Source: Rhodanobacteraceae bacterium
GTDB lineage: Bacteria > Pseudomonadota > Gammaproteobacteria > Xanthomonadales > Rhodanobacteraceae
Assembly (NCBI GenBank): GCA_016790075.1
Contig: JAEUPP010000010.1
Coordinates: 23,581 to 87,580, forward strand
Direction of reading: 5' to 3'
Length of the DNA stretch: 64,000 nucleotides
Shown: positions 42,952-53,308 of the stretch, one piece after another
Numbering within the stretch: position 1 is the stretch's first letter
Layout of the letters: each line of letters begins with the position of its first letter
Made by a program: the position numbers and the translations under genes
Notes under the pieces: model-generated
What the model was told of the DNA's origin: nothing
Database searches by the model: none
The model's input: the letters and a program-made list of their open reading frames with translations, nothing else

Positions 42952-43051
42952 GCGGCAGGACCTGGGTTTCGGTAGGGGAGTGCCGATCCTGCCTCGTAGA
43001 CCGGAAAACGTCGATAGTCGATGCCGGCCGCCTGGCGCGTGGCGAAACCGG

Positions 43052-43555
43052 CTAGGCCAGCAATGCCTCCAGCCGGAATCGTGCGATACGGTCGACTTGA
43101 TGCAGGGCTTCGGCGAACTCGTCCTCCCGCGTGTTGTCGATGCGCGCGGCCAGGCTGGCGAGGATGCTGGTACGCGTATGACCGCGCACCGCCAGGATGA
43201 AAGGAAAGCCAAAACGCTGTTCGTACTGCGCGTTCAGGGCGTGCAGCCGGGCGTATTCGTCGGGGCTGCACTGGTCGAGGCCGGCGCCTTGTTGTTCGCG
43301 GGTCGAGTCGACTGTGAGTTCACCCCGCAGCGCCGCCTTGCCGGCCAGTTGCGGATGTGCGCGCAGCAGCGTGAGCTGGGCGGCTTCGCCCGCGTCGACG
43401 ACACTCTTGCTCATCGCTGCATGCAGTTCGTCGAGGCTGGCAAAGGGGCGCAGCGGCCAGACTTCGGCGGCAACCCAGGGCGAGTGCTCGTAGATGGCGC
43501 CCAGCGTGGCGACGAAAGGCGCGTGATCCAGCGCATTAAGCTGTTCCAGGGTCAT
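43052..43555 (-). CDS. uraD: OHCU decarboxylase
   Basis: 167 aa, family size. It converts 2-oxo-4-hydroxy-4-carboxy-5-ureidoimidazoline to (S)-allantoin, a product upstream of the allantoinase reaction. Motifs: [10 protein letters not shown] (catalytic His), [28 protein letters not shown] and [14 protein letters not shown] overlaps the puuE stop. It sits in the ureide operon without a uricase in this window. Confidence 0.95.
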   Translation of the reverse strand: MTLEQLNALDHAPFVATLGAIYEHSPWVAAEVWPLRPFASLDELHAAMSKSVVDAGEAAQLTLLRAHPQLAGKAALRGELTVDSTREQQGAGLDQCSPDEYARLHALNAQYEQRFGFPFILAVRGHTRTSILASLAARIDNTREDEFAEALHQVDRIARFRLEALLA

Positions 43556-44490
43556 GAATTCGGCTCCTGATACGGATGACGTTCGCGCCAGTGCTGCGCG
43601 ATATCAATGCGGCGGCAGACCCAGACGCGGTCGTGCTGCTCGATATGATCGAGAAAACGCTGCAGCGCCTTGAAGCGCCCGGGCCGGCCCAGCAGACGGC
43701 AGTGCATGCCGACGGAGAGCATGCGTGGGGTCTCGTCACCTTCAGCGTAAAGCACGTCGAAGCTGTCGCGTAGATAGTCGTAAAACTGGGTGGCGGTATT
43801 GAAGCCTTGTGCGGTTGCAAAACGCATGTCGTTGGCATCAAGGGTGTAAGGCACGATCAGATGCGGCCGGTGGCTGCCGTCGCGCAGCTCCACACGTGTC
43901 CAGAACGGCAACTCGTCGCCGTAGTAATCCGAGTCGTAGACAAAGCCGCCGTGCTCAACGACGAGGCGTCGCGTGTTCGGGCTGTCCCGGCCCGTATACC
44001 AGCCCAGTGGCGCGGCACCGGTCAGCTCGCGCTGGATCGCGACGGCGCGCAGCAGGTGCTCGCGCTCCTCGGACTCGGCCATGTTCTGATAGTGGATCCA
44101 GCGCCAGCCGTGGCTGGCGATCTCGTGCCGCTGCGCAAGACAGGCCTGTACGAAGTCGGGATTGCGTTGCATGGCCATGGCGACGCCGAACACCGTCAGC
44201 GGCAGGCCACGCCGTTCAAACTCGCGCAGGATGCGCCAGGCGCCGACACGTGAGCCGTATTCGTAGATGGATTCCATGCTGAGATGGCGCGCGGGATAAG
44301 CCGCCGCGCCGATGATTTCCGACAGGAACTGTTCGCTGCCCGCATCACCGTGCAGTACGCAGTTCTCGCCGCCTTCCTCGTAATTGAGCACGAACTGGAC
44401 GGCGATGCGTGCTTTGCCAGGCCAGTCGGCATAGGGCGGCACGCGGCCGTAACCGATGAGATCGCGCGGGTAGTCGTTTGTGGCAGTCAT
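43552..44490 (-). CDS. puuE: PuuE-type allantoinase (polysaccharide deacetylase fold)
   Basis: 312 aa from ATG 44490. Metal-independent allantoinase of the NodB-like fold. Motifs [52 protein letters not shown] and [14 protein letters not shown] are diagnostic. It opens allantoin to allantoate. First gene of puuE-uraD-alc-allA, with uraD, alc and allA following by overlaps or a 100-bp gap (uraD-alc). Confidence 0.94.
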   Translation of the reverse strand: MTATNDYPRDLIGYGRVPPYADWPGKARIAVQFVLNYEEGGENCVLHGDAGSEQFLSEIIGAAAYPARHLSMESIYEYGSRVGAWRILREFERRGLPLTVFGVAMAMQRNPDFVQACLAQRHEIASHGWRWIHYQNMAESEEREHLLRAVAIQRELTGAAPLGWYTGRDSPNTRRLVVEHGGFVYDSDYYGDELPFWTRVELRDGSHRPHLIVPYTLDANDMRFATAQGFNTATQFYDYLRDSFDVLYAEGDETPRMLSVGMHCRLLGRPGRFKALQRFLDHIEQHDRVWVCRRIDIAQHWRERHPYQEPNS

Positions 44491-44633
44491 GCGCTGTGGC
44501 GGCAGAGCAGGGCGCTGCAGTGTCGGCGCTGAGCCGCGCTGCTGGCAAGCGGAGCTCTGCAGTGCCGGGCCGTTGTAGTAGACGCGCAAGGCTATGGCAC
44601 ACTCGCGGGCCGTCGCACTGCCCAGGAACACGG
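44491..44633. promoter_or_regulatory. Divergent promoter region of the ureide operon and pgm
   Basis: 143 bp between the divergent starts of puuE and pgm. No clear -35/-10 pair or dyad was recognised. Confidence 0.35.
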
Positions 44634-46286
44634 ATGCACCCGCCGAACCCCGCCCAGGCCGGCCAGATTGCCACGGCCGATCAGCTGATCGACGCAACTG
44701 CGCTGCAGCAGGCCTATTACCAGCTCAGACCGGACACCGAGCAAGCGTCGCAACGGGTTGCCTTCGGTACCTCGGGGCACCGCGGCTGCGCCCTGGATAC
44801 GACGTTCAATGAAGCCCATGTGCTGGCCATTACCCAGGCCATCTGTGAGTACCGCAATGCGCAGGGTATCGATGGGCCGCTGTTTGTCGGTATCGATACG
44901 CATGCGCTGTCGCAGCCCGCGTTTGAAACGGCGCTGGAAGTGCTGGCGGCCAACCGGGTCGAGACGCGTATCGCCGCCGGCGGTGAATTCACGCCGACAC
45001 CGGCGGTTTCCCACGCGATATTGGTGCACAACCGTAGCCGCAGCCGTGGGTTGGCTGACGGCATCGTGATTACGCCTTCGCATAATCCGCCGCAGGACGG
45101 TGGTTTCAAGTACAACCCTACACATGGCGGTCCAGCCGATACGGCCGTGACGGGTGCCATCGAGCAGCGCGCCAATGCCTTGCTGCAGGCCGGCCTGGCC
45201 GGTGTGCGCCGGCTGCCGTTCGCGCAGGCACGCCGGTCGGCGGGTATCCGCGAGCACGATTTCCTCGGTGCTTATGTGGCGGATCTCGCCAACGTCATCG
45301 ACATGGAGCTTATCCGCGCCAGCGGCCTGTGCCTCGGTGTCGATCCGCTGGGCGGGGCAGGGCTGCGCTACTGGCAGAGGATTGCAGCGGACTACGGCCT
45401 CGCGCTCGATATCGTGAATCCGCGCCTTGATCCGCAGTTCGGTTTCATGACCCTGGACTGGGACGGCAGGATCCGCATGGATCCATCTTCGCCGCCGGCG
45501 ATGCAAGGCCTGATCGCGTTGCGCGAGCGCTTTGATGTCGCCTTCGCCTGCGATCCGGATCACGATCGCCACGGCATCGTTACACGCAGTGGCGGGCTGA
45601 TGCAGCCGAACAATTACCTCGCGGTAATGGCGGATTATCTTTTTACACATAGGCCAAAGTGGGGCGAGGCTGCCGGCGTCGGCAAGACCCTGGTATCCAG
45701 TGCGCTGATCGATCGCGTGGCCGTGCGCCTCGGCCGACCGCTGGTCGAGACGCCGGTAGGTTTCAAGTGGTTCGTCGACGGGCTGGGCAACGGTTCGCTG
45801 GGCCTGGGTGTCGAGGAGAGTGCCGGGGCCTCGTTCCTGCGTCGTGACGGCAGCGTCTGGAGCACGGACAAGGACGGTCTGGTGCCGGCGCTGCTGGCGG
45901 CGGAGATCAGCGCCCGCCTGGGCAAGGATCCGTATCAGCGCTATCGCGAACTCTGCCGCGAGCTGGGCGAGCCGCATGGCAGCCGCAAGGACGCGCCGGC
46001 TACGCAGGAACAGAAGAAGAAACTGTCCAGGCTCACTCCAGCCCAGGTTGCTGCGCGGGAAGTCGCCGGCGAGCCCGTGCTGCAAGTACTGGACAAGGCG
46101 CCGGGCAACGGAGCGGGCATAGGCGGGATCAAAGTGGTCTGCGCCAACGGCTGGTTTGCGGCGCGGCCTTCGGGCACCGAGGCCATCTACAAGATCTACG
46201 CCGAGAGCTTCCACGGTGAAGCGCATCTGCAGCAGATCCTTGCCGAAGCGCAGGCGCTGGTCGACAGCACACTGGCGAATTCCTGA
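44634..46286 (+). CDS. pgm: Phosphoglucomutase (alpha-D-glucose phosphate-specific)
   Basis: 550 aa, E. coli Pgm being 546. It interconverts glucose-1-phosphate and glucose-6-phosphate. FGTSGHRG (sugar-binding), active-site serine loop TPSHNPP, metal loop DPDHDRHG and phosphate loop [12 protein letters not shown] are all present. ATG 44634 is the first start consistent with the family N-terminus ([14 protein letters not shown]). It is divergent from puuE. Confidence 0.95.
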   Translation: MHPPNPAQAGQIATADQLIDATALQQAYYQLRPDTEQASQRVAFGTSGHRGCALDTTFNEAHVLAITQAICEYRNAQGIDGPLFVGIDTHALSQPAFETALEVLAANRVETRIAAGGEFTPTPAVSHAILVHNRSRSRGLADGIVITPSHNPPQDGGFKYNPTHGGPADTAVTGAIEQRANALLQAGLAGVRRLPFAQARRSAGIREHDFLGAYVADLANVIDMELIRASGLCLGVDPLGGAGLRYWQRIAADYGLALDIVNPRLDPQFGFMTLDWDGRIRMDPSSPPAMQGLIALRERFDVAFACDPDHDRHGIVTRSGGLMQPNNYLAVMADYLFTHRPKWGEAAGVGKTLVSSALIDRVAVRLGRPLVETPVGFKWFVDGLGNGSLGLGVEESAGASFLRRDGSVWSTDKDGLVPALLAAEISARLGKDPYQRYRELCRELGEPHGSRKDAPATQEQKKKLSRLTPAQVAAREVAGEPVLQVLDKAPGNGAGIGGIKVVCANGWFAARPSGTEAIYKIYAESFHGEAHLQQILAEAQALVDSTLANS

Positions 46287-46471
46287 GCGAGCCAGTCTTT
46301 AGTTTCCCCGGCTCGGTTGCGCCTGGTGTGAGGCCCGCCAGCGCGCCCCTTGATCAAAGGCTGTTACAGAACTTGCACCTGCCAGAGCTGACATCAATCC
46401 GTTCGAACTGGGCGTAACGTCAAGTGGTTGCCGCAGAAATTGCAGTGAGCTCGATGAGGGGTAAGTGAGCG

Positions 46472-47023
46472 ATGGGTAAACGATTTGATGCGATGAGCGA
46501 CAGTCACAAACAGCTTATCGCCGAGCAGAAACTGTTTTTCGTGGCAACCGCGCCTGATGAGGGGCGCATCAATCTATCCCCGAAAGGGATGGACAGCTTC
46601 AGGGTGATCGATAACAACACCGTTGCATGGTTGAATGTAACTGGCAGCGGCAATGAAACCGCGGCACATGTTGCGGAAAATGGTCGCATGACAGTGATGT
46701 TCTGCGCTTTTGCTGGAAAACCGGTGATTTTGCGTTTGTATGGCCATGCACAGGTTATCCATCAGCGTGACAGTGAATGGAAGCACTTGTTCGCACTATT
46801 TGAGCCGCTTGCTGGTGCGCGCCAGATTTTCGTTTTGAATGTTGAGCTGGTGCAATCATCATGTGGCATGGCCGTGCCTTATTTTGATTATGCTGGTGAG
46901 CGTGAATTGCTAAAGGACTGGGCGACTAAAAAAGGTGAAAGCGGAATCCAGGACTACTGGCGCGATCGCAATCAGCACAGTCTTGACGGCCGCGAGACGG
47001 GAATTTTGGTGCCGGTCAAGTGA
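46472..47023 (+). CDS. Pyridoxamine 5'-phosphate oxidase-family protein
   Basis: 183 aa with the split-barrel FMN-binding fold: FFVATAPDEGRINLSPKG, VAWLNVTGSGNETAAHVAENGRMTVMFCAF and VILRLYGHA are characteristic of PPOX-type flavin or F420-like proteins. The C-terminal QSSCGMAVPYFDY tail is also family-typical. Likely a cytoplasmic FMN-dependent oxidoreductase or binder. Codon use is noticeably more AT-rich than that of neighbours, suggesting a different origin. A gap of 185 bp before it has no clear signal. Confidence 0.88.
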   Translation: MGKRFDAMSDSHKQLIAEQKLFFVATAPDEGRINLSPKGMDSFRVIDNNTVAWLNVTGSGNETAAHVAENGRMTVMFCAFAGKPVILRLYGHAQVIHQRDSEWKHLFALFEPLAGARQIFVLNVELVQSSCGMAVPYFDYAGERELLKDWATKKGESGIQDYWRDRNQHSLDGRETGILVPVK

Positions 47024-47191
47024 TCAGGATCCACGGTGTGGTTCCACATCTTCCTAAAGAGTATTCGCCAAATCAGCTTGTGCTGAATGGTGGCCGCTAA
47101 TCACAACTGCACGCTTTCCCAGGACCACCCTGTCCTGGGACAATGCCTGCTTTGGTATCGCGCTGCCGGCGCTGCAGGGAGTTCCGCTATC

Positions 47192-48034
47192 GTGTCGCAC
47201 TATTCCGGCCCGCTGATTACCCAGGCCATAGCCCAGGCATTGCTGGACGCACGTGATGCCGGCGCGGCCAGCTGGAACGGTTCATTGGATCTGGAACGCT
47301 CGCGCGGTGAAGCGAGGCTGGCCGCGCAGGCTTGGCACTGGCAAGGCCAGTATTATCCCTATGCCGAAGCACTGAAGGCGCGCACGATCTATTACTGGAA
47401 TGGTGAAGCCTTTGCACCGGTAGCACGCTATTCCACGGCGCTTATCAAGCTGGTGCCGACGGAATGGGGTGTACCTACGTTCGAGATCGACGGCATCAAG
47501 ATGTTGCCGACGGCCAAGGAATCGCCGCTTGACGATGCGCGCCGTAAAGTCGGTCTGATCGAACCTCGCGGCAAGGCCGTGCTCGATACCTGCGGCGGTC
47601 TGGGTTATTTCGCCGCCTGCTGCCTCGAGGGGGGCGTCGCACACCTGCAGTCGTTCGAGAAGAACCCGGATGTGCTCTGGCTGCGTACCATCAACGCCTG
47701 GTCGCCAGATCCGGACTCCACTGCCGCCGCTGGCCGCCTCACGCTCACCCAGGCGGATGTCGCACAAGCTGTTCTGCAGATTGCCGAGGCGTCGGTGGAT
47801 GCGGTACTGCATGATCCGCCCCGTTTCGGCATCGCCGGAGAACTGTACTCGCAGGTCTTCTACGATCAGCTGGCGCGCGTATTGCGCCGCGGCGGGCGCC
47901 TGTTTCACTACACCGGCAGCCCGAACAAGCTCACCAGTGGCCGCGATGTGCCGCGGGAAGTGCAAAAGCGGCTGGAGAAGGCCGGCTTCAAGGCCTCGCT
48001 CGCGCTCGATGGCGTGCTTGCGCTGCGGCGCTGA
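47192..48034 (+). CDS. Class I SAM-dependent methyltransferase (MnmC/archaeal-like)
   Basis: 280 aa from GTG 47192, preceded by GGGAG; an ATG at 47087 would add 35 unlike residues. The Rossmann SAM site is VLDTCGGLGYFAACC (motif I), FEKNPDV (motif II acidic) and DAVLHDPPRFGIAGEL (DPPR motif IV, with VLHDPPRF suggesting RNA or amino-group substrate). The N-terminal ~120 residues are a family-specific domain (LDLERSRGE). GSPNKLTSGRDVPREV follows. Target unknown. Confidence 0.82.
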   Translation: MSHYSGPLITQAIAQALLDARDAGAASWNGSLDLERSRGEARLAAQAWHWQGQYYPYAEALKARTIYYWNGEAFAPVARYSTALIKLVPTEWGVPTFEIDGIKMLPTAKESPLDDARRKVGLIEPRGKAVLDTCGGLGYFAACCLEGGVAHLQSFEKNPDVLWLRTINAWSPDPDSTAAAGRLTLTQADVAQAVLQIAEASVDAVLHDPPRFGIAGELYSQVFYDQLARVLRRGGRLFHYTGSPNKLTSGRDVPREVQKRLEKAGFKASLALDGVLALRR

Positions 48035-48235
48035 TGGTGTACATGGACCACAGAGGGCTCGCGAGTCACGTGGTCGTTCTTCCACGCCGCGGGCATGGCG
48101 TAGCCGGCTTGAACTGAAGTGATACGCATTTGGTACTCCTGTATTTGCGCTCTTTGCGTTAGGGTCCGTGGGCAGGTTGCGCGGCGCGGCCCGGATCCCG
48201 CGCAAGGTCTGCATCATCGACTGGGGGAAATCGAC

Positions 48236-49774
48236 ATGAAGCAAATGTTCGACCGACATATATTGTCTGGCCTCGTGCTAATGGCGGCGGCTGCGCCTAT
48301 GCTTGCCTCGGCAGAGGAGACAGCATCAGCGGCTGCAGTGCAGAACTGTCCCTTGCTGGGCTGGCCGGAGTTTCTGCCGTCCTTTCTCAAGCCCAAGGCC
48401 GAGTTCCCGACCCAGGACACGCCGCTGGACGCGGTCGACTGCCGCTTCCATCAATGGTCCTGGGAAGCCTTTGTCTGGGCGACTGCGCTGGATGCCCGCG
48501 GCACGCCGCGGTTCCTGAGCCTGCCGACGATAGAAGATCTGTTTTCTGCGAAACCTGCTGCTGGTCCACGCACCCTTACCCTGGCCACGCGCGGGGTTCA
48601 TGCACACGGTGGCGTGATCGAGGGAGCGGGGGCCATCGTCGAAGCCGATGGCAATATGCTGGTCGCGCAAAACGGTTATCCGGTTTACGCCTCGGTGCAT
48701 ATGAGCGAGAGCTACCTTGGCACGGCCAAGCGCAATCTGGTGGTCAACGGCGGCTACCAGAAAAACCCGGACTCGGACTATTTCGACGTCGGCGCGGCGG
48801 TGTTCAAGGCGACCTGGCTGCGGCTCGATCCGGGACAGTCCGCACCGGCCGGCGCTTTTGTGACCCGTGCCAACGTGCCGGTTCTCACCACATTTCTGAC
48901 GCCGGACAATACGATCTACGTGGCGCCGGCTGGCGCGACCACGACGGTCGATGTCGCCCTGGTGGGGCTGCACGTGGTCGGCCAGACCATCAACCACCCG
49001 GAGTTTCTCTGGGCGACGTTCGAGCACAAGGACAATTCGCCGCGTTTCAAGGACGGCACCTTCAATCCCGCGTCGACGGCGAGTGATCCGCGCACCTATA
49101 CGCTGTATCAGGGAGGAACGCCGTTCAATCAGACCAATCAACCCAGCAGCCAGACCACGGCGAGCAGCACCAGCAGCCCCCTGTCGACGCCGAGCACGAC
49201 GATCACGACCACACTCACGGCGACGCCGACGTTCACCTTCAACCCGGCCACGCAAAAGTTCTCGCCGGTCAGCAACGTCGTTCTGGCCAACCGCACCGGT
49301 GGCGAGACCTTCTCACCCAATGGTCCGGCCAATATCGAAAGACTCAATCAGTCGGCACATACGGTGCTGAAGCAGCAGCCGGCCGCACAGCGAATCTTTG
49401 CGAACTACGACCTGATCGGAACCGTCTGGATGAACCCGGGCACCTTCTGCATGATCAGCAAACAGAACCCCAACTGCGAGAACGTCAACCAGGGCAATGC
49501 GGTCGGCTCGGTCAACCTGGCCAATGTCACGGCAGAGACATTCGTGCAGAATTTCACCGGTTCGACGGCGCCGGCCAATGTCGGTAACTGCTTCTCCTGC
49601 CACAATCCCAAGACCTTCACCGATGTGGCGCCGCTGCCCAACCTCACGCCGCGGCGCATCGCGATCAGCCATGTGACGGCGGCTGGTTCGCTGTACGCCG
49701 TGCCCAACATGCTTACGGTGAACCCGCCGCCACAGGCGGCAGCCAGCGGGGCAGACATGACGGGCGAAAAATAG
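48236..49774 (+). CDS. Exported protein with single CXXCH (mono-heme-like) site
   Basis: 512 aa from ATG 48236 with GGGGGAAA upstream and a signal peptide (GLVLMAAAAPMLASA). The first 300 residues include FHQWSWEAFVWAT and VVGQTINHPEFLWATFEHKDN. A Ser/Thr-rich linker (~335-380, dense Thr) follows. Near the C-terminus is NVGNCFSCHNP, a CXXCH heme c motif, followed by LTPRRIAISHV. One heme and a large new domain give no named family. It is probably periplasmic redox or heme-binding. Confidence 0.75.
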   Translation: MKQMFDRHILSGLVLMAAAAPMLASAEETASAAAVQNCPLLGWPEFLPSFLKPKAEFPTQDTPLDAVDCRFHQWSWEAFVWATALDARGTPRFLSLPTIEDLFSAKPAAGPRTLTLATRGVHAHGGVIEGAGAIVEADGNMLVAQNGYPVYASVHMSESYLGTAKRNLVVNGGYQKNPDSDYFDVGAAVFKATWLRLDPGQSAPAGAFVTRANVPVLTTFLTPDNTIYVAPAGATTTVDVALVGLHVVGQTINHPEFLWATFEHKDNSPRFKDGTFNPASTASDPRTYTLYQGGTPFNQTNQPSSQTTASSTSSPLSTPSTTITTTLTATPTFTFNPATQKFSPVSNVVLANRTGGETFSPNGPANIERLNQSAHTVLKQQPAAQRIFANYDLIGTVWMNPGTFCMISKQNPNCENVNQGNAVGSVNLANVTAETFVQNFTGSTAPANVGNCFSCHNPKTFTDVAPLPNLTPRRIAISHVTAAGSLYAVPNMLTVNPPPQAAASGADMTGEK

Positions 49775-49869
49775 TGGCAAAGTGTATGAAGTGAATTTTT
49801 TGATTGCGGGGCGCGCCGGCTGCCGGTGCGCCCATGGAGATTGATGCTCGGTGCGGGGCCGGCGCGGGC

Positions 49870-50790
49870 TCAGGCGCGGCGGTTTGCCAATGCGAAGTCG
49901 ATAGCGGCGCAGACGGCAGCAGCCTGTGCGGCATTGCATTGCTCTGGGTTGGTGCGTGGGCTGTCGGGGTAGACCTCGGTCGTGGTGCGATAACGCGCCG
50001 GTGTAATACCGGCGCAGAGGCCGAGTTTTCTGACCGGGTAATTGATCACGCCCGGTGCGACCAGGGGCGAACCTATGATTTCGTTGTTCGCGTCGGCCGG
50101 CGCGATAGGTGTGATCGCAGCGACGGCAGCAATCACCGCCTGCTGGAACTCGGGCTGCGGGTCTTCGCTGTCACCGACCAGGTAGAAGCCGTCGGGAATC
50201 TCGCCTGGGACGTAGTCCGCGCCGTCGCGGGCGGCCAGCGCAGGCCGGAATTCCGATTCATCGCTGTCCGTGGTTTCGTGCAGGTCGATGTGCACCAGTA
50301 CCTGTTCGCGCAGAGGCGCGACGAGCCGCATCAGCGCGGCGGATTCTTCTGCCTGGCTGTCGTCCCGGAACGAGCGGTTAGGGTCTATCGCCCGTGCATT
50401 CCAGCGATGAACCCGCTCGTAGGCCCAGGGACTGATACAGGGGGCGACGAGCAGGTTGATGCGCTGCGCATAGTCCGCCGCATGCTGTTCAACAAAACGC
50501 AGGGCGCCATGCACGCCACTGGTCTCATAGCCGTGCACACCGCCAGTGACGAGTGCACAGGGCAGATCATCACGCCAGTTGGGGCTCTTGAGCGCAAGCA
50601 GCGGATAGCTGTCGGGCGCGTAGTCGATACGGCCGTATTCGACGACTTCGAATCGTGTGCGCAGTGATTCGATGAAGCGAAGCACGTCATCGGCATAGCT
50701 GCGCTGACGGGTCTGTCGCGACAGCCACTGCAACTTTTCTGCTTCGCCCCAGGGTTGGCCGGGTGTGCCGATGGGATAGGGGGTCGTCAT
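49870..50790 (-). CDS. M14-family zinc carboxypeptidase-like protein
   Basis: 306 aa from ATG 50790. HxxE zinc motif in GGVHGYETSG; third ligand in VLVHIDLHETTDSDES; PYPIGTPGQPWGEAEK at the N-terminus. It lacks a signal peptide, so cytoplasmic. The fold resembles succinylglutamate desuccinylase/aspartoacylase and M14 proteins. Substrate unknown, probably a small amidated or peptide compound. Neighbours give no hint. Confidence 0.85.
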   Translation of the reverse strand: MTTPYPIGTPGQPWGEAEKLQWLSRQTRQRSYADDVLRFIESLRTRFEVVEYGRIDYAPDSYPLLALKSPNWRDDLPCALVTGGVHGYETSGVHGALRFVEQHAADYAQRINLLVAPCISPWAYERVHRWNARAIDPNRSFRDDSQAEESAALMRLVAPLREQVLVHIDLHETTDSDESEFRPALAARDGADYVPGEIPDGFYLVGDSEDPQPEFQQAVIAAVAAITPIAPADANNEIIGSPLVAPGVINYPVRKLGLCAGITPARYRTTTEVYPDSPRTNPEQCNAAQAAAVCAAIDFALANRRA

Positions 50791-50976
50791 GTCGCTCGCC
50801 TGCGTTGCCGTGACAAGGGCCGGCGACTCTAGCGAATTGCCGGATGGGCGGGAAGCCGACACCCTGCCTCCGGCGTCAATGCCGCCGTCATCGACGGCAT
50901 TGGCGTCCTGAGGTTCGCCCGGACTTTTCCTGGAGAGCCTTTGACAACGCAGACCATGGCGCCTGTACGGCTTTGA

Positions 50977-51720
50977 TCACTTCGCGACTTCACGCAATTC
51001 CCGGGCCTTTGCCCGGCTTACCGGCAGCAGGGTCTTGTCACGCAGTTCGGCTCTGACCTGGCCGGCCGCATCGCGGCGAAACGCGGCAACATGATCGAGG
51101 TTCACAAGGTGGGCCCGGTGGATGCGCAGGAACTGGTGTGGATCGACCCTGGCCTCCAGTTGATTCAGCGACAAATGCAGTAGATGCGGTGCGCCACCGG
51201 CATGTGCGGCGGTGTAGTCGCCCACGGCTTCAAAGCGGCTGATCTCGCTGATCAGCAGTGGCGTGATCGAGCGGCCCGTGCGCACGAACAGGCGTGTCAT
51301 GCGACGGTGGCTCATGGCTTCACCCAGGCGGTCCAGGGAGGTGTGCGGCTCACCGTAGGCGGCGCGTACACGCTCCAGGGCAGCGCCAAGGCGCGCTTCG
51401 CCAAAAGGTTTCAGCAAATAGTCCAACGCGCCGAGCTCGAACGCGGTGACGGCGTGTTGCGAATACGCCGTCGTGAATATGACCTGTGGTTTATGCCGGA
51501 CTTGCTGCAGCACGTCGGTTCCGATCAGGCCCGGCATCTGGATATCCAGCAGCACGAGCTCGGGTTTCAGGGCATCGATGGCCGCGACGGCTTCGATGCC
51601 GTTGGCTGCTTCACCGACCACGCGCATCCAGCTGAGTTCGGCCAGCATGCGCACAAGCCCGTTTCTCGCGATAGCTTCATCGTCGGCGATCAATACCGTG
51701 ATCGGTGCGCTGCGGCTCAT
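50977..51720 (-). CDS. LytTR-family response regulator
   Basis: 247 aa. Receiver domain ~8-122 with phospho-acceptor D59 (LVLLDIQMPG), T in FTTAYS and K in LLKPFGE. LytTR DNA-binding domain ~145-245 (IHRAHLVNLDHVAAFRRDA). It is translated with the upstream histidine kinase: the ATG overlaps its stop (ATGA). It should bind direct repeats upstream of targets, probably including the exported-protein/kinase operon. Confidence 0.95.
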   Translation of the reverse strand: MSRSAPITVLIADDEAIARNGLVRMLAELSWMRVVGEAANGIEAVAAIDALKPELVLLDIQMPGLIGTDVLQQVRHKPQVIFTTAYSQHAVTAFELGALDYLLKPFGEARLGAALERVRAAYGEPHTSLDRLGEAMSHRRMTRLFVRTGRSITPLLISEISRFEAVGDYTAAHAGGAPHLLHLSLNQLEARVDPHQFLRIHRAHLVNLDHVAAFRRDAAGQVRAELRDKTLLPVSRAKARELREVAK

Positions 51721-52757
51721 GCTTGCACCGCCTCGTCCAGCAGTGCGGGCAAATGCAGGGTCGCTGCAAACCCCGCACCTGGGCTGCTGTCGATATCAAG
51801 CCGCGAGTGCTCGCCGAACTCCCATTGCAGGCGCTCACGCAGGCGGCGCAGACCAGTGCTGCCGGCGCGCATGATCTCGTCCGACCGGGCTCCGACGCCA
51901 TCATCGTGTACCGAGAGCGTCAGCACACCGCCGGCAAGGCTTGCGCGGATGGCGATCGTTGTCGTTTCCAGCTTGGCGGCGGCACCGTGCCGCACCGCGT
52001 TCTCGATCAGGGTCTGCAGCGCAAACGAGGGCACCAGTGCCGGCAGTGCGGCGGCGTCCACCTGTCGTTCCACCCGCAGGCGCTCGCCGAAGCGCAGGCG
52101 CTCGATGGCGAGGTAGCGTTCGACGAAGGCAAGCTCCTCACTCAATGGCAGCAGGTCGCGGTCTTCCTCGATCACGCGGCGCAGCACGTCGGCGAGTTCC
52201 TCTGCGGCTTGCGAGGCCGCCTGCGGCGCGGTCGGAATGAGCTGCACTATCGTATGCAGCGTATTGAACAGAAAATGCGGATGCAGTTGCGCACGCAGTT
52301 GGGCCAGCTGCACCCGGGCGGCGTGTGCTTCGAGTGCCGCCGCGCGCTGGGCGGCCCGATTGGCATAGGCGACGCCGGCGACGACCAGATACAGCCACAT
52401 GCCGGTCACGAGGAAGGCGACGATGCCTGGTCCTTCGCGCACCACCATGCGGCGCGACACCAGGTAATCGATGGCCACGATCAGCGTGAGCCAGACGACG
52501 GCATAGATGGTGGCAGCGAACATGTGTACGACGACGAAGCGCAGGCGGAACGGATGTGGCCAGGGAGTACGGTTGGTAAAGGCGTATACCGCAAAGCCCA
52601 GCAATGCGCCGGGCACGACCATGCGCGCCGAGCCGATCATGGCGGGCAGAACGGAAATGTCATGCGCGCTGCTGATGAGCACCGTGAATACGGCCCACAT
52701 CGGCAGCCAGGCCAGCGCAATCTGCACCCAGACCCAGCCGCGCGGCATCTCGCTCAA
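51717..52757 (-). CDS. LytS/YehU-type sensor histidine kinase
   Basis: 346 aa. Four membrane helices in the first ~150 residues, then a coiled linker and the His_kinase domain with phospho-acceptor in QLHPHFLFNTLHTI. HATPase region ~260-340 has ENAVRHG (N-box), VHDDGVG (G1) and GLRRLRERL. No periplasmic sensor domain, so it probably senses via its membrane helices. The first codons overlap the end of the upstream exported-protein gene. Confidence 0.93.
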   Translation of the reverse strand: MSEMPRGWVWVQIALAWLPMWAVFTVLISSAHDISVLPAMIGSARMVVPGALLGFAVYAFTNRTPWPHPFRLRFVVVHMFAATIYAVVWLTLIVAIDYLVSRRMVVREGPGIVAFLVTGMWLYLVVAGVAYANRAAQRAAALEAHAARVQLAQLRAQLHPHFLFNTLHTIVQLIPTAPQAASQAAEELADVLRRVIEEDRDLLPLSEELAFVERYLAIERLRFGERLRVERQVDAAALPALVPSFALQTLIENAVRHGAAAKLETTTIAIRASLAGGVLTLSVHDDGVGARSDEIMRAGSTGLRRLRERLQWEFGEHSRLDIDSSPGAGFAATLHLPALLDEAVQA

Positions 52758-53308
52758 GGCTTGGCCGCCGCGATGCGCTTCGCGTCGTAGGCGAACGTGC
52801 CTTCGTCCCAGGTCACGCCGTTATCGCGCGAACGGTCCTGCGTGAAGCGAAATGCATCAGCGCTGATCGCGAAGTAGCGCGAACGCGTCAGCGTCTTCTC
52901 GTCGCCTTCCAGATAGCTGGCTTCCACGCGCATTTCATCGCCCTCCCGCCAGGCTTTCGCCGAACCCTTGCGCACATGATAGGTGTCGGTGTTGGTGATA
53001 CTCCAGCGTGCACTCGCCGCGTCAAAGGTGCGCTGCGAGCGAGTCGCGCCGCGCGGATTGCCAGAAGCGTCGACGATACTGAGTTCGTCCTCGATGCCTG
53101 CGGGCGTGCGGCGTGCTTTCAGCGTGCCCGAGAGCTTCGGCGTGCCATGGATCAGCGCGGCGAGACCCGACACTTTCACGTGTACATCGAGGCTCCATTC
53201 ACCGAGCAGGAAATCGAAACCGCTCTCGCCGGCGCTCGGTGTGGCGGTCTGCGCGAACCCGGCCAGGGGCAGGAGCAGAGTGAGGGCGATAAACAAACGA
53301 CGACGCAT
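52754..53308 (-). CDS. Exported DUF1579-like protein in the LytS/LytR operon
   Basis: 184 aa with a signal peptide (LFIALTLLLPLAGFAQ). The mature part is beta-rich (FDFLLGEWSLDVHVKV, ITNTDTYHV, RYFAISADAFRFTQDRS), like lipocalin-like DUF1579 proteins. First gene of a three-gene unit with kinase and regulator, all overlapping by 4 bp. It may signal to the kinase or be its target; the job is unknown. Confidence 0.75.
   Translation of the reverse strand: MRRRLFIALTLLLPLAGFAQTATPSAGESGFDFLLGEWSLDVHVKVSGLAALIHGTPKLSGTLKARRTPAGIEDELSIVDASGNPRGATRSQRTFDAASARWSITNTDTYHVRKGSAKAWREGDEMRVEASYLEGDEKTLTRSRYFAISADAFRFTQDRSRDNGVTWDEGTFAYDAKRIAAAKP

Noticed and set aside
44592-46226. A 544-aa open frame antisense to pgm
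   Set aside because: No family features; overlaps a gene with all catalytic motifs.
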